From positions 112,060,584 through 112,124,583 of the forward strand of contig NC_079495.1 in NCBI RefSeq assembly GCF_030052815.1: DNA of 64,000 bases, in the 5' to 3' direction. Every line of letters starts with the position of its first letter. The stretch's first letter is position 1. The translations under genes were made by a program, and so were the position numbers. The notes under the pieces are model-generated. The model was not told the DNA's origin, searched no databases, and saw nothing but the letters and a program-made list of their open reading frames with translations. The DNA is from Hevea brasiliensis. Taxonomy: Eukaryota; Streptophyta; Magnoliopsida; Malpighiales; Euphorbiaceae. This document shows, in pieces, positions 21,348 to 31,897 of the stretch.

Positions 21348-22466
21348 GATTCGGGTGTGCTTTCCATTCCTTGTCATATAGGTGATAATTATGTGGCAAA
21401 TGCCTTATGTGACCTTGGAGCTAGTGTTAGCCTAATGCCACTTTCAATATATGAGAAGTTGAATATGGGAGAGTTGAAGCCCACAAACATGTATCTTTCA
21501 TTGGCTGACCGTTCAATTAAGTATCCAGAAGGCATTCTAGAAAATGTGCTTATCAACATTGGGAAATTCTACATTCCGGTGGACTTTGTCATTTTAGATA
21601 TGGAAGAAGACACAAAAGTTCCTATCTTATTGGGAAGACCCTTTTTGGCAACAGCTGGTGCATTAATTGATGTAAAGGGTGAGAAATTGACACTTAGAGT
21701 GGGAGATGATCAAATGATATTCAACATCAATCCAGCCATGAAAAGGAAACATGAAGAAGTTGAGTCTTGTTTGCGGGTAGACATTATTGATGAGATTGTT
21801 CAAGAGCATTTCAGAAAAAGCTATCCACAAGACCCACTTGAAAATTGCTTAGTCCATGGTGGGAGCACTGATGATGATAATCACAACATAGCTGCTTTTG
21901 CACAACACTTGGAGAGTTCTCCACCACATCCTGAAGCCACAAATTTTCAGCTTGAAGAAGTGCAAAATTTGGAGATTAAACCACCATCATTAAAGATAGA
22001 GGATGCCCCAAAGGTAGATCTTAAACCTCTTCCTTCCAACCTCAGGTATGCTTTTCTTGGACCAAATGGAACATATCCTGTTGTAATTAATGCATCTTTG
22101 ACTGATATTGAGAATGAAAAATTGTTGAGAGTTTTGAGAGAATATCGAAGAGTTTTGGGTTATGCAATTGATGATATAAAGGGAATTAGTCCAACAGTCT
22201 GTATGCATAGGATTTTCCTAGAGCCAAATAGTAAACCTTCCATTGAACATCAAAGAAGATTGAATCCTACAGTGAAGGATGTTGTGAAAAAGGAAATCCT
22301 AAAATTACTAGCTACTGGAATTATTTACCCTATTTCTGACAGTGAGTGGGTGAGTCCTGTGCATGTTGTACCAAAAAAAGGTGGGGTGACAGTTGTTAAA
22401 AATGAGAATAATGAATTGATACCCACTAGAATCAAGTACGAGTTGGAGAATGTGTATAGACTATAG
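21348..22466 (+). pseudogene. Athila aspartic protease and start of RT, frame broken at the end
   Basis: Continues the gag frame after the TAA. The retropepsin motif is ALCDLGASVSLMPLSIYEKL (about 21408-21460), with D-L-G-A-S in place of D-S/T-G, as usual for Athila, followed by PILLGRPFLATAGALIDV. The RT N-terminal part (HRIFLEPNSKPSIEHQRRLNP, WVSPVHVVPKKGGVTV) runs to about 22430. There the frame is lost: the next RT motif (CIDYRKLNN) lies in another frame from 22450, so a small indel occurred near 22430-22443. The pol protein is therefore not continuous. Confidence 0.85.
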
Positions 22467-24912
22467 GAAGTTGAACAATGCTACAAGAAAAGACCATTTT
22501 CCCCTTCCTTTTATGGATCAAATGTTAGAGAGATTAGCCAAGCATTCTTTCTTTTGTTACTTAGATGGATATTCTGGTTTCTTTCAAATTCCAATCCATC
22601 CTGATGACCAAGAAAAAACTACCTTTACCTGTCCCTATGGCACCTTTGCCTATCGAAGGATGCCATTCGGATTGTGTAATGCGCCTGGCACCTTTCAAAG
22701 GTGCATGATGGCCATTTTTTCTGATTTTATTGAAGAAATTATGGAGGTTTTCATGGATGACTTTTCAGTATATGGCACTAATTTTGATTCATGCTTGACT
22801 AATTTGTTTAAAATCTTGCAGAGGTGTGCTAATAATGATCTGGTGTTGAATTGGGAGAAATGCCACTTTATGGTCCAAGAGGGGATCGTTTTAGGGCATT
22901 TAATCTTAAACAGGGGAATAGAAGTAGATAGAGCCAAAATAGAAATTATTGAAAAAATGCCCCCTCCAACCACTGTTAAAGGAGTGCGGAGTTTTCTTGG
23001 ACATGCCGGGTTTTACCGGCGATTTATTCAGGATTTTTCTAAACTTTCTAAACCCTTAACAAATCTTTTGAATCATGATGTTAAATTTGATTTTAATCAA
23101 GATTGTATGGTTGCTTTTTGCAGGTTAAAGACGGCATTAACAACAGCTCCTATCATGCAACCCCCAGATTGGACTTTGCCATTCGAAATCATGTGTGATG
23201 CAAGCGAGTTTGCTGTTGGAGCTGTCCTTGGCCAGCGAAAAGATAGAAAACCTTATGCTATTTACTATGCAAGCCGAACCCTTGATGAAGCTCAAGTTAA
23301 TTATGCTACAACTGAAAAGGAGTTCCTTGCGGTAGTATTTGCACTCAATAAATTTCGTTCTTATTTGGTCAACTCAAAGGTAATAGTTTTCACTGATCAT
23401 GCAGCAATAAGGTATTTAATGAGCAAGAAAGAAGCTAAATCTAGGTTGATTAGATGGATTTTGTTACTTCAAGAATTTGATTTAGAAATAAGAGATAAAA
23501 AAGGTGTTGAGAATGTGGTGGCTGATCACCTTTCTAGGATAAAAACTGAAAATAAAGATGATGAAATTGTGCCAATTGATGAGTTTTTTATGAATGAGCA
23601 GTTGTATGTGTTGAAATCTGCACTTCCATGGTTTGCTAATATTGTGAATTTTTTGTCTTGTGGTGTCTTGCCACCTGATTTATCTTGGCAACAAAAGAAA
23701 AGATTCTTGCATGATGTTAAATTTTATTCTTGGGAAGAACCTCTTTTGTTTAGGAGATGTAATGATGGAATAATTAGGAGATGTATACCAGAGGAAGAAA
23801 TAAATGATGTTATTTACCATTGTCATTCTTCTGAATATGGTGGTCATTTTAGTGTCTCAAAAACTGTTGAAAAAGTTTTGACATCAGGTTTCTATTGGCC
23901 AAATATGTTTAAACATGTGAGAGATTTTGTAAGCAAGTGTGATAGGTGCCAAAGGGTAGGCAATATGTCTAAGAGAGATGAGATGCCCCAACAGTCCATA
24001 TTAGAAGTCGAATTATTTGATGTGTGGAGAATTGATTTCATGGGGCCATTTCCATTCTCTTATAGGAATAAATATATCTTGGTAGGGGTGGACTATGTAT
24101 CTAAATGGGTAGAAGCTATTGCTACACCAACCAATGATGCAAAAGTTGTGGTGAAATTTCTGAAAAAATTTGTTTTGACCAGATTTGGTGCCCCACGTGC
24201 TATAATCAGTGATGGTGGTAGCCATTTTTGTAACCACCGATTTGAAAAATTGATGAGAAAGTATGGGGTAAAGCATAGGATTGCCACACCATATCACCCT
24301 CAAACAAATGGCCAAGTAGAAATCACAAATAGAGAACTTAAGCAAATCTTGGAGAAAACTGTCAACAAGTCCAGAAAAAATTGGTCCCTTAAATTAGATG
24401 ATACTCTTTGGGCATATAGAACAGCCTTTAAAACCCCCATAGGAACTACACCTTATAGGTTAGTTTTTGGGAAATCATGCCATTTGCTCGTAGAGTTAGA
24501 ACATAAAGCTTACTGGGCCATAAGAGCAATCAATTTTGATTTACAAGCTGCTGGACATAAAAGACTTTTGCAACTTGATGAGTTAGAAGAATTGAGACTT
24601 GATGCTTATGAAAATGCTAGGATCTATAAAGAAAGAACTAAAAAATGGCATGATAAGCATATCAAGAAAAAGGACTTTAAAGAAGGAGATTTGGTTCTCT
24701 TATTCAATTCAAGGTTGAAATTTTTTCCAGGAAAATTAAAATCAAGGTGGTCCGGTCCATTTAAAGTTGTAAAAGTTTTCCCTCATGGTGCTGTGAAAAT
24801 TTTTGGTGAAAAATCTGGTAACTTCAAGGTAAATGGGCAAAGGTTGAGGCATTATTCAGTTGGTGAGCCAATTGAGAAGATAGCAACTTGCTATGTCTCT
24901 CATTCTCCATAA
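22450..24912 (+). CDS. Athila RT, RNase H and integrase (820 aa, N-truncated by frameshift)
   Basis: Begins inside the RT domain: [46 protein letters not shown] and the catalytic FMDDFSVYG at about residues 100-108. The RNase H follows ([15 protein letters not shown] ... [16 protein letters not shown] ... [10 protein letters not shown]). The integrase has an HHCC finger ([10 protein letters not shown] ... C-D-R-C), and a DDE core with D in [10 protein letters not shown] in IISDGGSHF and E in [10 protein letters not shown], all intact, then a basic C-terminal part (SRWSGPFKV). These domains together copy the element RNA and insert the cDNA. This part is free of stops for 2.4 kb, in line with a young insertion, but lacks its natural N-terminus. 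Confidence 0.92.
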   Translation: MCIDYRKLNNATRKDHFPLPFMDQMLERLAKHSFFCYLDGYSGFFQIPIHPDDQEKTTFTCPYGTFAYRRMPFGLCNAPGTFQRCMMAIFSDFIEEIMEVFMDDFSVYGTNFDSCLTNLFKILQRCANNDLVLNWEKCHFMVQEGIVLGHLILNRGIEVDRAKIEIIEKMPPPTTVKGVRSFLGHAGFYRRFIQDFSKLSKPLTNLLNHDVKFDFNQDCMVAFCRLKTALTTAPIMQPPDWTLPFEIMCDASEFAVGAVLGQRKDRKPYAIYYASRTLDEAQVNYATTEKEFLAVVFALNKFRSYLVNSKVIVFTDHAAIRYLMSKKEAKSRLIRWILLLQEFDLEIRDKKGVENVVADHLSRIKTENKDDEIVPIDEFFMNEQLYVLKSALPWFANIVNFLSCGVLPPDLSWQQKKRFLHDVKFYSWEEPLLFRRCNDGIIRRCIPEEEINDVIYHCHSSEYGGHFSVSKTVEKVLTSGFYWPNMFKHVRDFVSKCDRCQRVGNMSKRDEMPQQSILEVELFDVWRIDFMGPFPFSYRNKYILVGVDYVSKWVEAIATPTNDAKVVVKFLKKFVLTRFGAPRAIISDGGSHFCNHRFEKLMRKYGVKHRIATPYHPQTNGQVEITNRELKQILEKTVNKSRKNWSLKLDDTLWAYRTAFKTPIGTTPYRLVFGKSCHLLVELEHKAYWAIRAINFDLQAAGHKRLLQLDELEELRLDAYENARIYKERTKKWHDKHIKKKDFKEGDLVLLFNSRLKFFPGKLKSRWSGPFKVVKVFPHGAVKIFGEKSGNFKVNGQRLRHYSVGEPIEKIATCYVSHSP

Positions 24913-25860
24913 AAATCTTGAGTGAGTAAGGTCAAGCTAAAGACCTAAACTTAGCATTTTTGGGCATAACTCACAATTTTTCATTGATTCTTTATTTCTT
25001 TCATATATTTATTTTAAGTTTTTCTATACTCCTTATTCAGAGTTTGACATTGTTCTAATTTTCTTGTGCAGATGGGATACAATTCATTGCAAGCAAATGA
25101 GCATAAAAATTTTTTATTTTAGTTCTAGCTTTAAATTTCAGCTTTAAATTTTAGTTTTAAATTTGTTCACTTATACTTTTCATCTTTTTATTGTTGAGTA
25201 TTTGCTGGTGGATCTTGCTGGATTCATTGCCCTTTTTGTTAATTTTAAGAGGAAGTTTTTCCAAATTTTGACATCTTGGTTTAAAAAGGAAAATTATTTG
25301 AATGTGGATGTGTGAATTGATGCTTTGAAAAAAATTATTTTTATGAGAATTTGATGAACATAACAAGTTGAACAATTAGAATTCATGTTATGAAGGTTTA
25401 ATCTTTTGAAATCTAAATTGTTTTAATTTTTGAGGTACTATGAAATTTTGTCAAATTTGGGCAGATTATTTCACAACTTTTGGCACAACCCCCATCCCTG
25501 TGTTTTAACTTATGTCGTTTGTTTGTTTTGCAGGTTGAGAACTCACTTCATCAGAATGGGCCCGCAACCACCCCAAGCCCAAGCCCAAAAGCCCACTAAC
25601 CCATTTTGATATAAAAAAAAAACTAACTAAACCAAACCCAAAGCCCATAACCCATAACCCAAAGCCCATAACCCATAGCCCAAGCCTAAAACCCAAACCC
25701 AAAGCCCATAACCCGATAACCCCATTCCCTCCTTCTTCCTCTCGGCATAGTGCCCGACACAACCCCCCCTCTTCACCGTCACCTCCAACACCCACCATCT
25801 CAACCACCATTTTCCTTCTTTCCTCTTCTACTTCTTCGCATTCTTCTCCTTTTTCGGTCC
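24913..25860 (+). other. Athila spacer between integrase and env-like region
   Basis: Non-coding AT-rich DNA (24913-25500), then a motif CACAAC...TTATGTCGTTTG (25473-25522) that echoes part of the LTR, a CAG acceptor-like site (25534), and a C/A-rich stretch 25561-25725 made of CCCATAACCC/CCCAAAGCC units. The latter superficially resembles telomere repeats but is irregular. Confidence 0.6.
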
Positions 25861-25877
25861 TTCCCTTCCATTTCGCC

Positions 25878-27190
25878 ATGCCCGATTCCCCTCTCTCCTT
25901 CGAAAACTCCCCTCCCAATCCCTCACACCTTACACCGCAAACCCAAACCACCCAACCCATGAATGTCGACTCACCGGCAATCCATTCTAGTGATGCCCCA
26001 TTGCCACATACAAGAAGAAAAAAGCGAAGAGCATTAAGCCACACAAATCAACAAGCAGCGCCAAGAGGAAGAAACCCGAACAACCCACACAGCCTTAACC
26101 AGTCCCGCCGCCCACTTCCGCCGCACCTAATGTTCGCCGTGGAATCCCAAAATCAGCGGTAAAGCGCCCAGGGAAATCTAAAGGTAACTTCACCATTCCT
26201 TAATCTATGCCTACTGCTAAACAATGGGTGTTGCCTACTGCCGAAATGAAAAGAAATAAGACAAGAATCGAAGCTCGAAAAATAGTTCAGACTCGGTATT
26301 TGGATGTGTTTACACTTAAATCTTTGAAAATATATGATGAAATGCAGACTTTGTTAGATGATTTAGGTTGGGTGTGATTTGTCCATAAGCAGGAACTGGT
26401 TTACCCCACTCTAGTGCAGGAATTTATGGCCTCCCTGTCCACTAGTAAGCATAAATATGACTTGGATAATGACTTGACAATCAACTTTAGATGCCTTGGT
26501 CAAGATAGGGTACTGTCTATGGATGATTTTCATCATATATTCGGGTTTCTCACTGATGGTTTGCTCAAAATGCCTACTAGCCGAAGGGATTATAATGGGT
26601 ATGAATTTTAGCAGCAAATAGCTCCCTCAGCAGGTGTTTTCAAACCGGGGCACAGTAAGGCCTTTAAAATTGAGAGTCACTCCTTGAGATTGCTTCAAAG
26701 ATTAATTACAAATACAATTTTAGGAAGAGGAACTAGTGTTGGCACAATGTCTTTGTATGACTTATTTTTTCTGTGGTGTGCAAAAACTAGTAAAAAGGCT
26801 TCACCTGGTTATTACTTTTGCCGTCATGTGCTCCACCAAACTACTAGGGGTACTGGTAACATTGTGTTTGGAGGCTTGGTCACACCCATTGCACATTATT
26901 TTGGTTTTAACCCTCAAGTTCACAAGTGTGCTGCTGTTACAACTGGTTTGCTATATTTGGATGGACCTCATTTGGCCAACCAAAAATTTTGTATAAAAAA
27001 TGAGGCTACACAGCTTTATGAGATTCCGGCACCAACAGCAACACCACCAGGCTCCCCTACTGCAATTAGCTCCTCCTCAGCATCTGAGAAACCATCTGAG
27101 AAGCCTTTTACACAACCTCCATGCCAGGCTCCACCAGCTGCACAACCTGCTTCATCAACTGCTTCTAACATTTATGGAAAATCTCAGTGA
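25878..27190 (+). pseudogene. Athila env-like / ATHILA ORF-1 family region, broken
   Basis: Pieces in several plus-strand frames (25878-26162, about 26260-26611, 26684-27190) show the ATHILA ORF-1-type domain: YPTLVQEFMASLS, FRCLGQDRVLSMDDFHHIFGF, and further on MSLYDLFFLWCAKTSKK, GGLVTPIAHYFGF, followed by a Pro/Ala/Ser-rich tail. Stops interrupt it (for example TGA at 26377-26379 and TAG at 26609-26611). This position, between integrase and 3' LTR, is where Athila elements carry their envelope-like gene. I see no clear signal peptide or membrane segment, and the true function of this ORF family is not established. Confidence 0.75.
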
Positions 27191-29449
27191 TGAGATCTAC
27201 TCTTTTCGGTAAATGACAGATGTCTCTTTTCAAACATTAAGGGATTTAGCTGATATATATTTGGATAGAAGTGCTAAAATGCCAGACGAGTTGAAAGCCA
27301 TGCGAGCTAAGCTAGAACAGATTGAAACTAACCAGGCACTCATTTTGAGCATCATTTCTCCACAGTAACCACCAAAAGCACCACCACCTCTACAAGATGG
27401 CAAGGGCTAAGGAGTTCTTATACATGATTGACCAGCTTTTATTTTCAGTTTACATTTAATGTCTTTATTTTAGTTGCTTAATTAATTAGTTTTTTTTTTA
27501 GTAGCTTGTTTAGTTAATATTCTGCTTGTGTTGCTTTTCTTTTACTTGAAACATTGCTTATTCAGTTTTTTTAGTTCCTCATAAAGTACATTTTTCTTTT
27601 ATATCTTTAGTACTTTGCTCACTTGCTTTGATATGCTACTTCGGATTTACACTTGATGGTTATATTTTTTAGCTTAACTTCCCTATTTCAACTTTTTGAG
27701 TTTAATTGATTTAATCGATTACATTCCACTATTTCTTTTGCAATGAGTGCAGCAGCTGTCCAAATTTTATTTAATTAAATTGGCTGCACCTTCAATGAGG
27801 TAACAATTCTTATCTCAGCTTGTGTCACTTTCAACACAAGTTGTGCTATCACTTATGAAATAGGGTAATAATTCTTTATGCACATATAGCCAAATTATCC
27901 CATTCCTTGCACTCTTTTAACATTGAGGACAATGTTCATTCTGAGTATGGGGGAGAGGGTAAATTTTTTGCAAAAATTATTTTTCCTTTTTCATTTGCAT
28001 ATAGTGACATACTCATTCATTACTTCATACTTGTACATATTCACTTATATACACTGCATATAGCTTCATATATACTTAGCTATGCATACTTAGTTACATA
28101 TAGGTTGACTATACATTTATACATTTATGCATTTCATTTATTCATTTAAAATTTTTTTGAATTTTTAAACCAGTCTTTGAATTCCATAAGTCACTTATTC
28201 AAGCAATCCAACTTGCCTTTAGATGGTTAGTGGAATTAAAGTTCCAACTGGGTACAAAGTCTTAAGCATTATTCTTTCTCTTACTTAATAGCTGAAAATT
28301 AATATATTCATCTAGGTATGCAGATTCTGATTAGTTATTTTGAGTTTTGAGTGTCTGAATAAGCCTTTAAGGAAGAAAATGGTCATTGTCGTCTCACCAT
28401 TCCTAGAACAAGCATCTTAGATCTTTCAAAGCAAAATTTTTAACTTGCATTTGATAAGAATATGATTTAGGCATTCCTTCATATTTTAAACCTCACATTT
28501 AGCCTTTACCTACCTTAATTTCATTTCAACCCTTGTAAACCCCCTTGAACCTTCATTCCCTAATTTATTTGGAACCCAAATCATTTACCTAGCCATAAAA
28601 CCTAAACACTACCAGCTATTTATGAGAATAATATTTTAGCAATTAAGTGCATAAAAAAATAATAATTAAAAAAAAAACTTAGAGGATTGAAACATCTTGA
28701 AAAGTGCTAGAGTAATTGTGAAAAGTTGATCGAAAAAAAAAAAGAGGTCACCAAAATATCCCAAAGGTAATTTTGGGTGTGACATGAAATAGGGACACAT
28801 ACAAAATTAAATAAATAAATAAATAAATAAAAGGGTATAAAAAGTAGTCCCTTTATATAATCATTGTGATAGCACTTGAGATTCATTGTGAATTTCTTTC
28901 CTCTTGATATATATATATATATATATATTGGATGCACTTTGAGTTTCACGATTAATATTATTCTTATATTTTGTTTTCCTTATTCCCTTTCTTTGTTAAC
29001 CATAATTTTACCCGATTTGACCTCATTACAACCCTTAAAAAGACCTAATGATTCTTTGAAAAAAGCTTGTTACATTAGTAGAGTTAGATCTTTTATGCTT
29101 GCATATGGGTTTGGCAATATAATCTTTCATACATTACTCACCATCTATTCGAGACACATTGGCTATCTATTTCATTTAGGTTTGCTTTGGCACAATTGAC
29201 TCTTGTAGCTGGTTGGTATTTGTTGCTTGGGTTGATTGGTTAATTATTAGCTATTCTGTAATTGTTGAGAGTGATTGCTTCATTCTTTGTGCTTCGCTGG
29301 TGGGAACTTGGAATGTTGGTGGCTAGAGGTAAGTTGGTGTTTTGGATTAGTGATTTTTGAGTTTTCAAAGACTGATTCTATTCCCTTCCAAATGAGTTTT
29401 AATAAAAATTTTGCTTGGGGACAAGCAAGAGTTTGAGTGTGGGGGAATT
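27191..29449 (+). other. Athila 3' non-coding region with two polypurine motifs
   Basis: AT-rich, no long coding frame. At about 27927-27958 lies GAGGACAATGTTCATTC followed by TATGGGGGAGAGGG, an internal polypurine-like motif seen in many Athila elements. A second, terminal tract (GTGTGGGGGAATT) adjoins the 3' LTR at 29450. Simple repeats: (AAAT)n near 28808-28831 and (AT)n 28906-28928. Confidence 0.65.
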
Positions 29450-30941
29450 TGATGCATGCATTTTATATCATCATTTAGGTGTAATTTTTGCACATAATTT
29501 ACCCTTGTTCATAGTTATTATTATAGATATTAACATATATTTAGTCAATTTTATAATTTTTACATTTCTTAGTTTAATTTTTAGAATTTATTTGTTTTGT
29601 AGGTTAAATTTGGAGAAATTTGGTGTATTTTGATCAGAGTAGCCATTTGGAGGAAATTAGAGTTGAAATGCAAAAATTTTTTGAAGTTGAGTTAAAAAAT
29701 GGCCGAGAGCTTCACAACCTGTAGCACAACCAATTTAGCTTATGTCGCGGGTTGTGTCGATCGTCAGATATTCAGGCCGCAGGTTACACAACCCGCGACA
29801 CAACCCGCGACACAACCGATTCAGCTTATGTCGTTTTTACTGGAAATGGCTGACGTGGCATTTTCGTTACTCTGATTTTATACCTCACTTTCTCTGGAAT
29901 CTTTCACCTTTTTACCCATTCTAGGGCAGACCTCTAACCCATATAAAACCTCATTTATCTATTTTCTTTCTAGAAGGAGGAAGGGAGGCATTTTTGGCAA
30001 GAAAAGAAGGAGAGAAAGAGAGAAGGACAGCAGCCATTTTCCAGCAGTTGCAGAGGCCATTTTCTGCACTCTCCAGTAGTAGATTCAGCAGCATTCTTCT
30101 GGGTTTTTCTATTCCTTAACTTAGATTTTCATTATTTCATCATTTCTACACTTGAGTTTGACTTGAAACTATGATTTGTGAGTAGTTGTTTGAGATTCTA
30201 GAGATGGGTTTGTAAATATTGCTTTGTATTGTGGTTTTGAACTGATTTAGTCATTTAAATGAGGTTTGTTACATTTTGATTTTTTACTTGTGAGCTTGTT
30301 GCCTTGCTTGATGAATGGGCCCTCATTAAGTTAAGTTTTAATCCTTAATAGATGGACTGAAAAGTGAATATTTGGGATAGATAATCTTGCAATAAACTTA
30401 GTTTTCTTGGTGTTAGAGATAACCTAAGAGGATTAAGGGGACTTTCCAAAATCAATTAGAGCTTTAATTGGGTTTTTGTTAAGTTTGAAATACCGTGAAA
30501 ACAGGGTTTGATTTAATGAATACCAACTTTGAAATGCTTGAAAAAGGTTTCAAAGAATTAAGAATTGATTTCCCTCAAAATTGCAATTCTCATATGTTTG
30601 GCTAAATTAGGGATAAACCACATGTAAACAATATGGAAAATCCAATCTCTAGAATCACTTTAATTTTTATTGAATTTAGATTTAATTCCTCCAAATTTCA
30701 TAAATAGAAATTTCAAATTAAATTTTAGTAATCTAGTTTAATTAATTTAGTTAATTGTTTGACTTAGTTTAAATTCCTCAAATACCAATTTTAATTTTAA
30801 ATTTCATTTTTAATATCTTTAAATTTTACCATTCTAATTAGCTTATCCTTTTATTTCCAATTTAAGCACAATTTCCTGTGGGATCGATATCATTTTTAAA
30901 ATTATACTACTGTGACCCGTGCACTTGCGGACACACTATCA
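29450..30941 (+). repeat. Athila 3' LTR (1492 bp)
   Basis: Same length as the 5' LTR without any indel. About 27 substitutions by hand count, of which about 22 are transitions. Ends CACTATCA, followed by the target duplication ACAAG. Confidence 0.95.
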
Positions 30942-30946
30942 ACAAG

Positions 30947-31038
30947 CTCTGTTTAACTAGTTGATAAATAATTTCAATTTAGCAACAAGAAACTTCAGCT
31001 CTTTCCTTTTTTTAGTGAAACTTTAACCTCCTGTGATA
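30947..31038 (-). repeat. Copia 5' LTR, second part
   Basis: Continues the LTR interrupted at 17759 and matches 3836-3927. Ends CTGTGATA on the plus strand and is followed by the target duplication GGCAA (31039-31043). Confidence 0.88.
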
Positions 31039-31043
31039 GGCAA

Positions 31044-31369
31044 GTTATGGGTAAAAATCATCTTACTATGATTCAAATCTGATTAATAACTCTAATACTT
31101 GAATTCTTACTAAAATTGATTAAAACTCATCATAAACTACACATGTACAATTCCAAACACGATTATTATTACCCAAATATTCATTCATTTATTTATTTAC
31201 ATAAATGGTTAGGATAAAGCATATTAACAGGTATGGATCAAATCAAGTAGTCGAAAATACCTTCGGCACTACCATCCTTAAGTTTCACCATCCACTATCA
31301 ATCTTCTCTCTCTCTCTCTCATTCTCTTACATCCTTTCTTCTCTATATTTCTCTCCCTGCGTCCTTGAT
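31044..31369. other. Non-coding DNA between the nest and the RBR relic
   Basis: AT-rich, with a (CT)n tract at about 31302-31322. No gene seen. Confidence 0.5.
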
Positions 31370-31897
31370 CGCTTATCCTTCATTATCAGCCACCAACATA
31401 GAGGAACATTCCTTAAATGGGTAGTATAATCTTTGCGAACTATTGATTAGCTTATCGCAGACTGCTTCCTCCCAAAGATCAATCACTCCCTTAAAGATCT
31501 TAAATTTACAAGTTTCCAATTCTAGCACTACCTTACAATTCAATCCAACGTACGGTTGTAATCTTTGTGTTCACAAATTGTCAATGGTGAATATTTGGTT
31601 ACTTTGTTTTCTTTTAGGACAAATCTCATAGAAAAATGAGTGAGGATTGACCAGCTTCCTGGTAATTTGTCTCTGGATGTGCTTCAATCATCAAAATCAA
31701 TGATGGATTATATGAGAAATAATCACACAACTCATCAGAGCCTCCTGGAATTGCAACTCCTTCGTGTATTTGGCGTCTGAAACTGGAAAGACTTCTCGGT
31801 GGTCTTCATTATCGATGAGCCCAAATAAATAGAAATCGTCAACAAAATAACGATCAAAGACAACTTTATTTTTGGCAAATAAACCCTTACCCTTCAT
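31370..31897 (-). pseudogene. RBR-type E3 ubiquitin ligase pseudogene (N-terminal part)
   Basis: Minus-strand frame 31897-31697 starts MKGKGLFAKNK and contains DDFYLFGL, then VSDAKYTKELQFQEALMSC, the N-terminal signature of plant RING-IBR-RING ligases. Similarity continues in shifted frames: EAGQSSL and FYEICPKRKQSNQIFTIDN (start of the first RING, C-x-x-C partly lost), VVLELETCKFKIFKGVIDLWEEAVCDKL, and RLYYPFKECSSMLV (start of the IBR domain, near 31400). The part of RING1 with most zinc ligands is missing, and stops and frameshifts separate the pieces. Intact relatives transfer ubiquitin from E2 to a RING2 Cys and then to substrate. Domain assignment is by recalled family patterns; no functional product is expected. 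Confidence 0.7.

Larger units (their letters stand above)
17760..30941 (+). mobile_element. Athila-type Ty3/gypsy LTR retrotransposon (13.2 kb)
   Basis: Complete in outline: 5' LTR 17760-19251, tRNA-Asp primer site 19258-19275, gag, protease, RT, RNase H, integrase, an env-like ATHILA ORF-1 region, an internal polypurine-like motif, a terminal polypurine tract GTGTGGGGGAATT at about 29437-29449, and 3' LTR 29450-30941. Target duplication ACAAG at 17755-17759 and 30942-30946. The two LTRs have the same length (1492 bp) and differ at about 27 positions by my hand count (1.8 %). Coding capacity is broken by one stop between gag and protease, one frameshift before RT, and several lesions in the env-like part. 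The order RT-RNase H-integrase marks it as gypsy. Confidence 0.95.
3688..31038 (-). mobile_element. Ty1/copia LTR retrotransposon, degenerate, host of three later insertions
   Basis: Minus-strand copia element whose original length, after removing the three inserts and their duplicated target sites, is about 4.9 kb. Order on the minus strand: 5' LTR, tRNA-iMet primer site, gag with CCHC knuckle, protease, integrase, reverse transcriptase, RNase H, polypurine tract, 3' LTR. This is the Ty1/copia order (integrase before RT). A 5-bp target-site duplication GGCAA flanks it at 3683-3687 and 31039-31043. The LTR ends read TATC...GATA (3' LTR) and TATC...GTTA (5' LTR) instead of TG...CA. All reading frames are broken by stops and shifts, so it is an old dead copy. 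Confidence 0.92.

Noticed and set aside
25631..25722. CCCATAACCC-like units that look like telomere repeats
   Set aside because: Units are irregular and lack the plant CCCTAAA register. They lie inside the Athila element and are part of its env-like leader.
25505..26044. 179-codon minus-strand open frame rich in Gly, Trp and Val
   Set aside because: It is the antisense of the C/A-rich, proline-coding start of the Athila env-like region. The composition is a by-product of the repeat-like sequence and there are no family motifs.
28876..29199. 107-codon plus-strand frame before the Athila 3' LTR
   Set aside because: Includes a translated (AT)n microsatellite and AT-rich hydrophobic codons. Not a plausible gene.
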